Assembly (NCBI RefSeq): GCF_000876205.1 | Contig: NZ_AWTT01000018.1 | Span: forward strand, 1 to 37,087 | Length of the DNA: 37,087 nt | Reading direction: 5' to 3' | From: Paucilactobacillus wasatchensis | GTDB taxonomy: Bacteria; Bacillota; Bacilli; Lactobacillales; Lactobacillaceae | Shown here: piece after piece, positions 27,812 to 36,051 of the stretch | How the letters are laid out: each line of letters begins with the position of its first letter | How positions within the stretch are numbered: the stretch's first letter is position 1 | Translations under genes and position numbers: made by a program | Notes under the pieces: generated by a model | Told to the model about the DNA's origin: nothing | Seen by the model: only the letters and a program-made list of their open reading frames with translations | The model's database searches: none

Positions 27812-28012
27812 AATAAAAAAAGCACCCCTGTAAAATTACAAGGGTGCAAAATGCACGGTACCACCTTAGTGTTGCTCTTAGATAACGTCAAATGACGGGA
27901 AGTGATCGGCTTCCATCCTCCAAAGTGTCAACTAAATACTTGGTCCGTAAAACTTTCAGCACTGTTTTACTCTCTGTTCGAACCATTGATTCAGCATTCT
28001 TTATCGTCGGTT
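27812..28012 (-). promoter_or_regulatory. T-box leader of hisS-aspS
   Basis: The T-box AAGGTGGTACCGTGCA lies at 27852-27867 on the minus strand. A terminator follows: stem 27822-27832 against 27837-27847, then seven Ts. Stem I has an apical helix GTAAAAC/GTTTTAC (27964-27970 and 27947-27953), a TGGTTC/GGACCA helix, and CTGAAT pairing with ATTTAG. The base pairs CCGA (28007-28010) with TTGG. The specifier loop reads TTGACACTTT: GAC (27927-27929) is in the same register as GGC in the glyQS leader, and CAC (27925-27927) overlaps it. The bulge is UGGU. Confidence 0.93.
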
Positions 28013-28102
28013 ATATTTATTTAAATTTACTACTAAAGATTACTCGAAATTAATGCTAAAGTAAAGTGAATTTTTGAATTAACTTGCTTTTACCGGCCAA
28101 AA

Positions 28103-28131
28103 TTCTTAAACTAACTGAATAGAAGAAAGAA
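28103..28131 (+). promoter_or_regulatory. Weak candidate amidase promoter
   Basis: Within 28080-28125, TTGCTT and TAAACT stand 17 bp apart on the plus strand (three and four of six matches). This is the best pair I see in the stretch between the T-box and the amidase gene. The coordinates mark the approximate -10/start region only. Confidence 0.25.
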
Positions 28132-28149
28132 ATTAAAAGGAGCCACGCG

Positions 28150-29004
28150 ATGAATAAATTTCGGCCGACAAGACTACAACTAATTATCACAGCCATTTTC
28201 ATTATTCTTGCTCTTGGTCTCACTTTCACCTTAACTCGGCAAAAAACAATTGTTGTAAGTGTGGAAAACGTAAATATCAGACAAGGACCCGGGCTCAAAT
28301 ATAAGTCCATTAAAACAGTTGATCACAAAACCCGACTAAACGTGCTGGCAGAAAAAAATGATTGGTACAAAGTACGAATTAGTGACCACAAATTTGGCTG
28401 GATTGCCAGTTGGTTAGTTAATCGGCGTGATAACTTGAAAAAAGCGACCCGCTTATCGGAAGCCACAATTGTCATCGACCCTGGTCATGGGGGCTGGGAT
28501 TCAGGTGCGGAATACAAAACAAGCAAAAAGGAAAAGTACATGGAAAAAACGTATACTCTCAAAATGGCACAAGCCGTAGCAACCCAACTCAGGCTTCAGG
28601 GAGCACACGTTATCATGACTCGTAATGCCGACAAATATGTTAGCTTAAAAGCACGGCCGGCATTGGCTGAAAAAGTCTCAGCAGACGCATTTATTAGCTT
28701 TCACTTTGATTCATCTCCTAATCGCAATGAAGCAACTGGTTTAACTACCTACTACTACCACAAAGGTGCTTCTAAAAAATTAGCCAAAACGTTAAATACC
28801 AATTTCAATGATTTAGCAGTTACCAATCGTGGCATCAGCTTTGGTGATTTCTTGGTAATTCGTGATAACACCCGGCCCGCTGTTCTTTGCGAAATGGGTT
28901 ATATTAACGATACCCATGATTTTAAGTCCATAAAAAAGCTCTCATACCGCTTAAAGGTTGCCAGTAAAATAACCAGTGGCCTGAAAGAATATTTTAACGA
29001 ATAA
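28150..29004 (+). CDS. Membrane-anchored N-acetylmuramoyl-L-alanine amidase with SH3b domain
   Basis: Cell wall hydrolase that cuts the amide between MurNAc and the stem peptide. The 284-aa product has a short basic N terminus and one hydrophobic helix (about 9-28) with no clear signal-peptidase site. A bacterial SH3 domain follows (about 34-93, VNIRQGPGLKYKSI) for wall binding, then an Amidase_3 domain (about 106-282). Zinc ligands are visible: H113 in DPGHGG, E132 and H185 in SFHFD; the catalytic Glu is E248 in CEMGYIND. It matches the YrvJ-type amidase next to hisS in Bacillus, but with one SH3 repeat. SD AAAAGGAG fixes the start. Confidence 0.93.
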   Translation: MNKFRPTRLQLIITAIFIILALGLTFTLTRQKTIVVSVENVNIRQGPGLKYKSIKTVDHKTRLNVLAEKNDWYKVRISDHKFGWIASWLVNRRDNLKKATRLSEATIVIDPGHGGWDSGAEYKTSKKEKYMEKTYTLKMAQAVATQLRLQGAHVIMTRNADKYVSLKARPALAEKVSADAFISFHFDSSPNRNEATGLTTYYYHKGASKKLAKTLNTNFNDLAVTNRGISFGDFLVIRDNTRPAVLCEMGYINDTHDFKSIKKLSYRLKVASKITSGLKEYFNE

Positions 29005-29023
29005 GGAAAGAAGTAATCAGCTA

Positions 29024-29872
29024 ATGTCCGAATTAAATCAAGACTGGCTAAGCCAACTCCCACTAACATCAATTGAACGCGTTCGCTCAGTTAGTGGCGG
29101 CGACATCAATGAAGCCTATCAGATTATAACTCAAGATCAAACTAAGTATTTTTTAAAAGTTCAACCACAACACCCCCAGTCATATTTCGACCATGAAGCG
29201 GCCGGCTTGAGGTTAATTGGCAATGTGATCACTACCCCAGAGCCAACCGCTCAGGGTCAAATTAATGGTGATGCCTACTTAATGCTCAATTGGATTGATA
29301 GCGGTAATGGCAGTCAAAGAGATCTTGGTACTGCGGTTGCGGCCATGCACCAACAACATCATGTCCAATTTGGCTTTGACCACAATCATCAATCTGGCAA
29401 CATCATCAAAAATAATCAGTGGCAATCGGACTGGGCTACCTTTTACGCCGAGCAACGTCTAGATACGTTGGCTGAGGCAGCACAAAAGAACCACGTATGG
29501 AATAATTGGCGCCAAGCCCATTTTGCACAAATGCGCAGTGAATTCATTGACTATTACCATGGTCATGAAGTACAACCCAGTTTATTGCACGGCGATTTAT
29601 GGTCTGGTAATTACATGTTTGCCACTAATGGCACTCCAATTTTAATCGACCCCGATGTTTTTTATGGTGATCGCGAACTTGATTTAGCAATGACCACCAT
29701 TTTTGGTGGCTTTAGTGACCAATTCTACCAAGCCTATCAATCATCCTATCCATTGCCGGCGGGGTTTGAAAAACGGTTACCATGGTATCAATTTTATTAT
29801 TTATGCATGCATCTCAATCTATTTGGTGAGTCATATGGCGGCGCTGTTGACCGTATTTTAGCAAATTATTAA
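29024..29872 (+). CDS. Fructosamine/ketosamine-3-kinase family protein
   Basis: A 282-aa aminoglycoside-phosphotransferase-fold kinase. The sequence shows SGGDINEAYQI (about 24-34, nucleotide loop), the lysine at about 45, the catalytic HGDLWSGN (189-196) and the metal-binding DPD (209-211) followed by GDRELDLAM. These are typical of fructosamine-3-kinase relatives, which deglycate proteins or phosphorylate ketosamines. An antibiotic kinase role is unlikely from the motif pattern, but the true substrate is unknown. It follows the amidase gene by 19 bp and is probably cotranscribed; there is no evident functional link between the two. Confidence 0.88.
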   Translation: MSELNQDWLSQLPLTSIERVRSVSGGDINEAYQIITQDQTKYFLKVQPQHPQSYFDHEAAGLRLIGNVITTPEPTAQGQINGDAYLMLNWIDSGNGSQRDLGTAVAAMHQQHHVQFGFDHNHQSGNIIKNNQWQSDWATFYAEQRLDTLAEAAQKNHVWNNWRQAHFAQMRSEFIDYYHGHEVQPSLLHGDLWSGNYMFATNGTPILIDPDVFYGDRELDLAMTTIFGGFSDQFYQAYQSSYPLPAGFEKRLPWYQFYYLCMHLNLFGESYGGAVDRILANY

Positions 29873-29874
29873 TT

Positions 29875-29913
29875 AAAAAAGGCTAGGGAAAATAATTTTT
29901 CCCTAGCCTTTTT
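29875..29913. terminator. Bidirectional terminator between the kinase and HAD genes
   Basis: AAAAAAGGCTAGGG pairs perfectly with CCCTAGCCTTTTT, and U tracts follow on both strands. It serves both the plus-strand kinase gene and the minus-strand HAD gene that ends at 29926. Confidence 0.93.
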
Positions 29914-29925
29914 ACTCAACTGTGA

Positions 29926-30543
29926 TCATTGAAACGATAAAACATTAAATTCTTTAATCCGCCGTTCGGGCGATACAGAAGCTTCAATCAAGTCATCTGG
30001 ATCAAATAAAATTCCTGCAATGCCTGCATTATGGCCCGCCTCGATATCCAGATTACGATCACCCACCATGACAGCGTGAGCACGCTCCACCTTGTATTTA
30101 TTAATTAAGTAGTTTAGTGATGTCGGATCTGGTTTTCGTGGAAATGGCTGCGCAGCCGTTACAAAATCAGTAAATAACTGTTTAATCCCGTCTTGAGTAA
30201 TAAATTCCATTGCACTGTTGTTACGGTGGGTAAGTAAATAATTATGGCCCCCATTTTGAACGATTCGTTGTAATAATTCTCGCACACCAGGAAATAATTG
30301 TGGTTGCTGCAAACGATTTTCTAATGGATAATAGATGGCTTCAAGATCGGAGCGTTTGATTTCAGTTTGGTCGCTATAATAATCAAATGTCGCCCCCAAA
30401 TTAGTCTGCCGCATCATGTGGTAAATGGTGGTCTGCTCCGGCTCGACCTTGAAATGACTTAGTGTTTGAGCAAAAGCATTAACCATTTGCGGGTAAGTGT
30501 CATAAAGTGTGCCATCTAAATCCCAAAAATACGACTGATACAT
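29926..30543 (-). CDS. HAD-superfamily hydrolase (phosphoglycolate phosphatase-like)
   Basis: A 205-aa HAD subfamily IA phosphatase. The nucleophile motif DLDGT is at residues 8-12, with a cap domain after it, then a motif II region near LLTHR (Thr). Motif III lies around FPRKPDP (Lys), and motif IV is VGDRNLDIEAG. It probably hydrolyses a small phosphorylated metabolite; the family has broad and often unknown substrates. Its ribosome-binding site GGAGGATC lies just upstream of the ATG. It is 36 bp downstream of dtd and is the last gene of the prmA-to-HAD run, ending at a bidirectional terminator. Confidence 0.87.
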   Translation of the reverse strand: MYQSYFWDLDGTLYDTYPQMVNAFAQTLSHFKVEPEQTTIYHMMRQTNLGATFDYYSDQTEIKRSDLEAIYYPLENRLQQPQLFPGVRELLQRIVQNGGHNYLLTHRNNSAMEFITQDGIKQLFTDFVTAAQPFPRKPDPTSLNYLINKYKVERAHAVMVGDRNLDIEAGHNAGIAGILFDPDDLIEASVSPERRIKEFNVLSFQ

Positions 30544-30579
30544 TTGTTTTGATCCTCCATCGATAACAACAAATTAAAT

Positions 30580-31017
30580 TTACTTTTCCAAAATGATGGT
30601 CGTGGGGCCATCATTTTCAAGCTCAATTTGCATGTCAGCCCCAAACTGACCCGTTTCAACATGAATACCTGCATCCCGCAGTTTTTGATTAAATGTCTGA
30701 TAAAGTGGTTCCGCAATTTCAGGACTAGCAGCTTGTGAAAAGCCCGGACGATTGCCATGCTTAGTATCCGCATACAATGTAAATTGAGATACGGATAAAA
30801 TGGCACCAGCAACATCTTGTAGGCTCAAATTCATTTTGCCGTTTTCGTCTTCAAACACACGTAAATTAATTATTTTATGCACTAAATAATCTAATGATGG
30901 TTCCTCATCATCTGGGGCAAATCCAACCAGCAGCATATAACCTTGTTTAATTTGACCCACAACTTGGTGCTCAATTGTCACCTGTGCATGATTGACTTTT
31001 TGTACTACAACTCGCAT
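30580..31017 (-). CDS. dtd: D-aminoacyl-tRNA deacylase
   Basis: Removes D-amino acids (and glycine misattached to tRNA-Ala) from tRNA, a chiral proofreading step. The 145-aa product has SVSQFTLYAD (about 75-84) and a C-terminal motif with Gly137-Pro138 in ENDGPTTIIL, the cis Gly-Pro that forms the active-site pocket across the dimer. Length is standard. It is 12 bp downstream of rel, with GGAGGAAAAT before the ATG. The rel-dtd pairing is typical of Firmicutes. Confidence 0.96.
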   Translation of the reverse strand: MRVVVQKVNHAQVTIEHQVVGQIKQGYMLLVGFAPDDEEPSLDYLVHKIINLRVFEDENGKMNLSLQDVAGAILSVSQFTLYADTKHGNRPGFSQAASPEIAEPLYQTFNQKLRDAGIHVETGQFGADMQIELENDGPTTIILEK

Positions 31018-31029
31018 ATTTTCCTCCAG

Positions 31030-33279
31030 CTAGTGGATGGTTCGCTTGACCACGTATACATCCGGAATATTTTTCAAATTATCCATAATTCGTTGCAAAT
31101 GGGTTCGATTGCGAATGCCCATCGAAGCACTAATCGTAACCACCTTATCATGATCCACCTTACCATTAACCGAATTTAAGTACTTAGTATTGTTATTAAT
31201 CGATTTCAACACATCGTTTAACAAACCATTGCGATTATAGCCTTGCACCTCTAAATCAGCATTGTAATTAGTTTTATCACCCTCGACATTTTCCCAGTCA
31301 ACTTTGACAATCCGCTCACCATGCTCTTCTGCAGCCTTGATATTAGGGCAATCGACACGATGCACCGATACCCCACGCCCCTTGGTAATATAGCCAACAA
31401 TTTCATCACCTGGTACAGGACTACAACAATGACTCAAACGAACTAGTAAGTTATCAACGCCTTCAATAATAACACCGCCTTGTGAACTAATCTTTTTCTT
31501 TTCATGGTGTTGTCCTTGAGTGGTTGTTCGCTCGTCTGAAAGTGTTTTATGCTCCTCAAGTAGTTCCTTTTCAGCTTTGCGTTGGCGGTCATTTTCCATT
31601 TGCTGCCGAGCATCTTGTGACATTCGATTAGCCACACCAACCGGTTGTAAATCACCAAATCCAATTGCGGCAAACATGTCATCGCTGCTACTATAGTGTA
31701 ATTTTAGTGCCACCTGTGTATTTTTTCCCGGTGTCATAATTTTTTTGGTATCAAACCCATCGTCACGTAATTTATGTTCGACCATTTCCATGCCCGAGCG
31801 AATATTTTCTTCGCGGTCAGTTAGCCTGAAAAATTGTTTGATTTTATTGCGCGCTCGTCGTGTTGACACCAAACTGAGCCAATCTCTACTTGGACCAGCA
31901 GAAGAACTGGAAGTTAAAATATCAACAATGTCACCATTTTTGATTTCGTAATCCAATGGCACAATTTTGCCATTTACTTTGGCACCAGTCGTTTTATTAC
32001 CAACCTCAGTATGAATCGTGTATGCCATATCAAGCGGTCCTGCACCCTTTGGTAGCTCTAGTACGTCGCCTTTAGGTGTAAATGCATAGACACGATCAGT
32101 AAATATATCGCCCTGGACGCCTTGCATGAATTCATCGGCATCATTACTATCACTTTGCATTTCTAAAATTTCTTTGAACAGATTTAGCTTGTCGTCTGAA
32201 GCAGTTTCTTTAACTCCGTTTTTGTTACCTTCTTTGTAGGCCCAGTGCGCAGCAACCCCGTATTCAGCAACTTCATGCATCTCATGGGTCCTGATTTGCA
32301 CTTCTAATGGACGTCCTTGTGGGCCCACCACGGTTGTATGTAATGACTGATAACCATTGACTTTAGGCATGGCAATATAATCTTTGAAACGACCAGGCAT
32401 AGGGGTCCAGTTAGTGTGAATTGCGCCTAAAACAGCGTAACAATCTTTAATGGAGTCTACAACTACTCGAATGGCCAATAGGTCATAAATCTGACTGAAC
32501 TGTTTGTGCTGTGTTACCATTTTGCGATAAACAGAGTAAATATGCTTAGGTCGCCCATAGATTTCAGTTTCATTACCTAAATCAAGGTCATCAATTGCCT
32601 TTTTAATATCTCCAATGGCATGATTAATATACTCGATTCGTTCATCACGTTTCGAATTCATCAAGTGAACAATCCGATAATATTGTTGTGGGTTCAAATA
32701 TCGAAGTGATAGATCCTCTAATTCCCACTTAATCGTACTAATTCCTAGCCGATCCGCAATTGGTGCATATATTTCCAACGTTTCATTAGCAATGCGACGC
32801 TGCTTATCTGGACGCAAATGTTGTAATGTCCGCATATTATGTAATCGATCCGCCAATTTGACAATCATAACGCGAATATCCTTGGACATGGCTAATAAGA
32901 GCTTACGGTGATTTTCAGCCATTTGCTCTTTGTTTGATTTATATTTGATTTTACTTAATTTGGTGTCTCCATCAACGATCATTGCAACAGCTGGACCAAA
33001 CAGTTCACGAACATCTTCTAGCACAACGCCAGTGTCTTCAACGATATCATGCAGATAGCCAGCGCACACAGTTTCTGGGTCCATATGTAAATTGGCTAGA
33101 ATTCCTGCCACTTGAATCGGATGAATAATATACGGTTCACCCGATTGGCGCAGTTGCCCGTTGTGTGCCGTTTCAGAAAAATGGTACGCACTTTCAACTA
33201 ATTTCACGTGATCTGCATTCATGTAAGAAGCAACTATGTTTTTGACGTCTTCATGAGTTAAATTTTTTTCTTTCGGCAT
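31030..33279 (-). CDS. relA: Bifunctional (p)ppGpp synthetase/hydrolase Rel
   Basis: Stringent-response enzyme that makes and degrades (p)ppGpp. The 749-aa product has an intact HD hydrolase domain (H53, H77-D78, and E81-D82 in HDIVEDT) and a synthetase domain. The synthetase domain carries RFKDYIAMPKVNGYQSLHTT (about 293-312) and AEYGVAAHWAYK. It continues with TGS (about 390-450), a helical and zinc-finger region around LSHCCSPVPGDEIVGY, and a C-terminal ACT domain. All core residues for both activities are present, so it should be bifunctional. Its own near-consensus promoter overlaps the 3' end of the upstream frameshifted gene. The ribosome-binding site is weak (TTGGTG, about 5 nt upstream). 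Confidence 0.97.
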   Translation of the reverse strand: MPKEKNLTHEDVKNIVASYMNADHVKLVESAYHFSETAHNGQLRQSGEPYIIHPIQVAGILANLHMDPETVCAGYLHDIVEDTGVVLEDVRELFGPAVAMIVDGDTKLSKIKYKSNKEQMAENHRKLLLAMSKDIRVMIVKLADRLHNMRTLQHLRPDKQRRIANETLEIYAPIADRLGISTIKWELEDLSLRYLNPQQYYRIVHLMNSKRDERIEYINHAIGDIKKAIDDLDLGNETEIYGRPKHIYSVYRKMVTQHKQFSQIYDLLAIRVVVDSIKDCYAVLGAIHTNWTPMPGRFKDYIAMPKVNGYQSLHTTVVGPQGRPLEVQIRTHEMHEVAEYGVAAHWAYKEGNKNGVKETASDDKLNLFKEILEMQSDSNDADEFMQGVQGDIFTDRVYAFTPKGDVLELPKGAGPLDMAYTIHTEVGNKTTGAKVNGKIVPLDYEIKNGDIVDILTSSSSAGPSRDWLSLVSTRRARNKIKQFFRLTDREENIRSGMEMVEHKLRDDGFDTKKIMTPGKNTQVALKLHYSSSDDMFAAIGFGDLQPVGVANRMSQDARQQMENDRQRKAEKELLEEHKTLSDERTTTQGQHHEKKKISSQGGVIIEGVDNLLVRLSHCCSPVPGDEIVGYITKGRGVSVHRVDCPNIKAAEEHGERIVKVDWENVEGDKTNYNADLEVQGYNRNGLLNDVLKSINNNTKYLNSVNGKVDHDKVVTISASMGIRNRTHLQRIMDNLKNIPDVYVVKRTIH

Positions 33280-33327
33280 TTTTCACCAACTTACTTTCAA
33301 ATTATTAAGTGCATTGTAATTGCAGTA

Positions 33328-33357
33328 ATTATACAGTTAATTAGCCTTTTTTGGCAA
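33328..33357 (-). promoter_or_regulatory. Promoter of rel
   Basis: TATAAT (33328-33333) is 18 bp from TTGCCA (33352-33357, five of six matches) on the minus strand. The -35 lies inside the last codons of the upstream gene. Leader length is about 40 nt. Confidence 0.78.
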
Positions 33358-33695
33358 TCTTATCGTTTTCATTGGTCATCGCATAGCTTAAATAACTAAC
33401 GCACAAGTATATCAAGCCAAAATAGTAGGTATACCGTGGTAAAAATAAATAAGCGCCAATAAAGTAACCAATGGGAAAAACAAGGAGTCGCCACCGACCC
33501 AGTTTTTGCTTTGCCGTTTTGATTCCTTGATAAATACAGTAAGCCCCGTTAATAATAATTAACACCACCAACACCGAGCTGGCACGATGAACAAAGGGAG
33601 CATACTCAATAATGGCGGTCAAAACGATCCCAAGTCCAATTGCCCAGCACCACAACCACCAGTCAAATTTTTTTGCCTAATTTAATTTGTTTCAT
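33341..33695 (-). pseudogene. Small four-helix membrane protein gene broken by a frameshift
   Basis: From ATG 33695 the frame reads MKQIKLGKKI and hits TGA. The rest of a membrane protein continues in the next frame from the tract. Removing one A from the seven-A run (33668-33674 on the plus strand as Ts) joins the two parts: MKQIKLGKK then FDWWLWCWAIGLGIV, about 117 aa with four hydrophobic helices. The start has GGAG 9 nt upstream, inside the end of rsmE, so translation would be coupled to rsmE. I do not recognise the family. It may be a real knock-out, a phase-variable or slippage-rescued gene, or a sequencing error. If the frameshift were absent, the protein would be an integral membrane protein of unknown role. 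Confidence 0.75.
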
Positions 33696-33698
33696 TCA

Positions 33699-34451
33699 TT
33701 AATTCTCCAATTCAAAATAATAGGAAGCTGCCGCTAATAAATATAGCGGTGCTGTTTCTGTTCGCAAAATTCGCGGTCCTAGCCCAGCAACTGTCACAGA
33801 GGCTCGTTTCATCTGCTCCACTTCTGACTGCGTTAACCCACCTTCAGGACCAAATATGACTAGTAATGAATCACCAGCTCTTAATTGGCTAAACGCAGCT
33901 GCGAGTGATGATTGTTCATTTTGCTTGGCCGCTTCTTCCCACGCCACGATCCGCTTATTCATTATGGTTGTAGCTGTCAAAACGGCAGTTAGTGAATCTT
34001 GATAACTCACCACTGGTACTATATTGCGGTGTGATTGTTCTGCTGCACTTTGCGCAATTTGTTGTAATCGAGTGATCTTTCGTTCGCGTTTAGTACTTGG
34101 CCATTTGGCAATCGATCGCTCAGTAGCAAAGAAAATAACTTGATGGACACCAAGCTCGGTCGCCTTTTGTACGATTAATTGTGCCTTTTCACCTTTGGGC
34201 AAACCACACGCAATTGTAATTTCGATTGGCAGCTCACTATTTTGAGTAAGCAATCGATCCAAAACAACGTCAACATTGGGCAAATTAAGTGCACTGATGT
34301 GTCCTAAATACACCTGTTGATTTGGTAAGACGAACTCTGCTTGTGTACCAACCTCTGCTCGTAACACCGTTACTAGGTGATGTGCCGTTGCCTGGTCTAG
34401 CTTAAATGGTTGTGCCACCGTTTGTTTAGTTGTTAAAAAATATCGCTGCAA
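33699..34451 (-). CDS. rsmE: 16S rRNA (uracil(1498)-N3)-methyltransferase
   Basis: A SPOUT-class SAM methyltransferase modifying U1498 in the 30S decoding region. The 250-aa product has an N-terminal PUA-like part (MQRYFLTTKQ). The C-terminal knot region carries GLPKGEKAQLIVQKATELGV, LLVIFGPEGGLTQSEVE and LGPRILRTETAPLY, all hallmarks of RsmE. It starts 10 bp after prmA. The prmA-rsmE pair is conserved in Firmicutes and both act on the ribosome. Confidence 0.96.
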   Translation of the reverse strand: MQRYFLTTKQTVAQPFKLDQATAHHLVTVLRAEVGTQAEFVLPNQQVYLGHISALNLPNVDVVLDRLLTQNSELPIEITIACGLPKGEKAQLIVQKATELGVHQVIFFATERSIAKWPSTKRERKITRLQQIAQSAAEQSHRNIVPVVSYQDSLTAVLTATTIMNKRIVAWEEAAKQNEQSSLAAAFSQLRAGDSLLVIFGPEGGLTQSEVEQMKRASVTVAGLGPRILRTETAPLYLLAAASYYFELEN

Positions 34452-34461
34452 GTCCGTTCAC

Positions 34462-35421
34462 CTATTCATCCGAAAATGGCTTATAAGCAATAATGCCATA
34501 CCAGTCACCAATCTTCAATGTTTCTTCCACTCGAAAACCTTGGTTTTGCAATTTATTAAGGATTAGTGCTACTTTGTCTGCAATAATTCCGGAACATAAA
34601 AAATGGCCTCCGGTATTTAATCGTTCGTACGCTTGTGGAATCAGCGGTACAATAATTTCTGCTAAAATATTAGCAACAATTAAGTCTGCCATCTGGGTGA
34701 CTCCGGTCAGTAAATCATTGGGTCGAATATGAATATCCGAAGCCACCGGGTTAAGTTTGAGATTCTCCACTGCAGATTGCACAGCTACGTCATCAACATC
34801 AAAGGCATAAACTTTGCTTACACCTAAAAGCTTAGCTGCAATACTTAAAACACCAGAACCAGTGCCAACATCCAGCACGGTTTCATCACCCCGAACAACC
34901 ATTTCCAATGCTTGCAGCATTAACCGGGTTGTGGGATGTGTTCCCGTTCCAAATGCCATCCCCGGATCCAAATAAATCAATTGTTCATTAGGCTGCTTAG
35001 GCTGATATTCTTCCCAGCTCGGAACCACCGTTAAACTACTGGTTACCCGGACGGGATGATAATATTTTTTCCAAGCAGTGGTCCAATTTTCATCAGAAAC
35101 GGCTTTACTAGTTACCGCACCACTTCCTGGATCAAGGCCAAATTCCTTTAGTTGAGCCACCCGTTGCTCGATTGTTGGTATTATTTCTGGCACAAAAACG
35201 GTTTGTGGGTAGTAGGCAGTAACAGCCGCACCTGTGGCAATATGCGGAATATCTTTAGGGTCAATAATTTCACCATGAGCGCCATATTCACCTGGTTTTA
35301 ACTTGGCAAAATCCTTGGCATCATCGATTTTAACTCCTGCAGCTCCCAAATCATTTAAGATATAGCTGACTGCTTCCACTGACTCGCTTTGTGTTGTGAC
35401 CGTGACTTGTGTCCATTCCAT
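34462..35421 (-). CDS. prmA: Ribosomal protein L11 methyltransferase
   Basis: Methylates lysines and the N terminus of ribosomal protein L11. The 319-aa product has a variable N-terminal substrate domain ([10 protein letters not shown]) and a SAM-binding domain with [16 protein letters not shown] and [15 protein letters not shown], followed by [12 protein letters not shown]. The open frame reaches 35457 at a GTG, but ATG 35421 starts the usual PrmA sequence; only a weak GCGGA lies 7 nt before it, so the start has limited support from its ribosome-binding site. It leads the prmA-rsmE group. Confidence 0.94.
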   Translation of the reverse strand: MEWTQVTVTTQSESVEAVSYILNDLGAAGVKIDDAKDFAKLKPGEYGAHGEIIDPKDIPHIATGAAVTAYYPQTVFVPEIIPTIEQRVAQLKEFGLDPGSGAVTSKAVSDENWTTAWKKYYHPVRVTSSLTVVPSWEEYQPKQPNEQLIYLDPGMAFGTGTHPTTRLMLQALEMVVRGDETVLDVGTGSGVLSIAAKLLGVSKVYAFDVDDVAVQSAVENLKLNPVASDIHIRPNDLLTGVTQMADLIVANILAEIIVPLIPQAYERLNTGGHFLCSGIIADKVALILNKLQNQGFRVEETLKIGDWYGIIAYKPFSDE

Positions 35422-35487
35422 AATTTGATCCGCTTTCTTCGACCGTGTTGATTTCACTACACCTGAACTGAATAAATAATAGTATTC

Positions 35488-35496
35488 ATTTTAGCA
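35488..35496 (-). promoter_or_regulatory. Candidate extended -10 promoter for prmA
   Basis: TGC precedes TAAAAT on the minus strand about 67 bp upstream of the ATG. No strong -35 is present. Confidence 0.45.
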
Positions 35497-35532
35497 TAGC
35501 CGCAACAGCAATGAAACATTTCATCATTAAAC

Positions 35533-35562
35533 AAAAAAAGAACAAAACGGCTGTCTTGTTCT
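35533..35562 (-). terminator. Terminator after the 112-aa gene
   Basis: AGAACAA (35539-35545) pairs with TTGTTCT (35556-35562). On the minus strand the hairpin runs into seven Ts. It separates the unrecognised gene from prmA. Confidence 0.82.
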
Positions 35563-35580
35563 CTGATCGCTCCCATATCA

Positions 35581-35919
35581 TTAACCTTCACTAGCATTAC
35601 TAGAAGGTACATGATATTCAGCAGGTTCATCAGCATACTTTAAAATGTTTGATTCTAGGTGGCGTTCTAAATAGTCGACCAACTGGGCCTCTGTCTTAAA
35701 GATACGGGGATTAAGCTGCTTATGAAGTCGTAAATCAATTTCATTAATTTTTAAACGACCTGTCCAAGTATGGGAGTAACGAATGATTACCCGATTATTC
35801 AGTTCATGCTTGCCAAACGTAAAGACATAAACGTGTTGTGGAGTCATCATTGGCCGAATATATTCTTTTTTATATCTTAGGTCATACTTACGCATAAATA
35901 CTTTCGTCTTATTTAGCAC
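35581..35919 (-). CDS. Unrecognised 112-aa protein
   Basis: I do not recognise this protein. The frame stays open to 36138, but the start is set at GTG 35919 by a full AGGAGGTG ribosome-binding site 6 nt upstream and a near-consensus promoter further up. It starts MLNKTKVFMRKYDLRYK, has a very basic and aromatic N-terminal half (repeated Y, R, K), and a helical segment near RIFKTEAQLVDYLERHLES. No signal peptide or membrane helix is visible, so it is probably cytosolic; the basic N terminus would suit nucleic-acid or ribosome binding but that is only a guess. It is flanked by its own promoter and terminator and diverges from the DUF1304 gene. Alternative start: ATG at residue 9 (MRKYD). Confidence 0.72.
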   Translation of the reverse strand: MLNKTKVFMRKYDLRYKKEYIRPMMTPQHVYVFTFGKHELNNRVIIRYSHTWTGRLKINEIDLRLHKQLNPRIFKTEAQLVDYLERHLESNILKYADEPAEYHVPSSNASEG

Positions 35920-35975
35920 GGTAATCACCTCCTCTTTTAAACTATTTCTAATTTCGATTTTGCTTTTAAATAAAT

Positions 35976-36004
35976 ATAATACTCGATTAGCCCTTACTTG
36001 TAAA
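35976..36004 (-). promoter_or_regulatory. Promoter of the 112-aa gene
   Basis: TTTACA (35999-36004) and TATTAT (35976-35981) are 17 bp apart on the minus strand, each with five of six consensus bases. Leader about 50 nt. Confidence 0.75.
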
Positions 36005-36024
36005 GCTTTTTGCCTTAGATAATG

Positions 36025-36043
36025 ATGCTTTTCACAAAAGCAT
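36025..36043. repeat. Inverted repeat between two divergent promoters
   Basis: ATGCTTTT (36025-36032) and AAAAGCAT (36036-36043) form a perfect 8-bp repeat with a 3-nt centre. It lies 20 bp upstream of the -35 of the 112-aa gene and 8 bp upstream of the -35 of the DUF1304 gene. It could be an operator; on the plus strand it is followed by TTTACTTTTTG, so a weak terminator reading is also possible. Confidence 0.6.
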
Positions 36044-36051
36044 TTTACTTT

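Noticed and set aside
27772-27891. N-terminal extension of hisS
   Set aside because: It would translate through the T-box terminator hairpin; the family sequence and the AAGGAGG site both point to ATG 27771.
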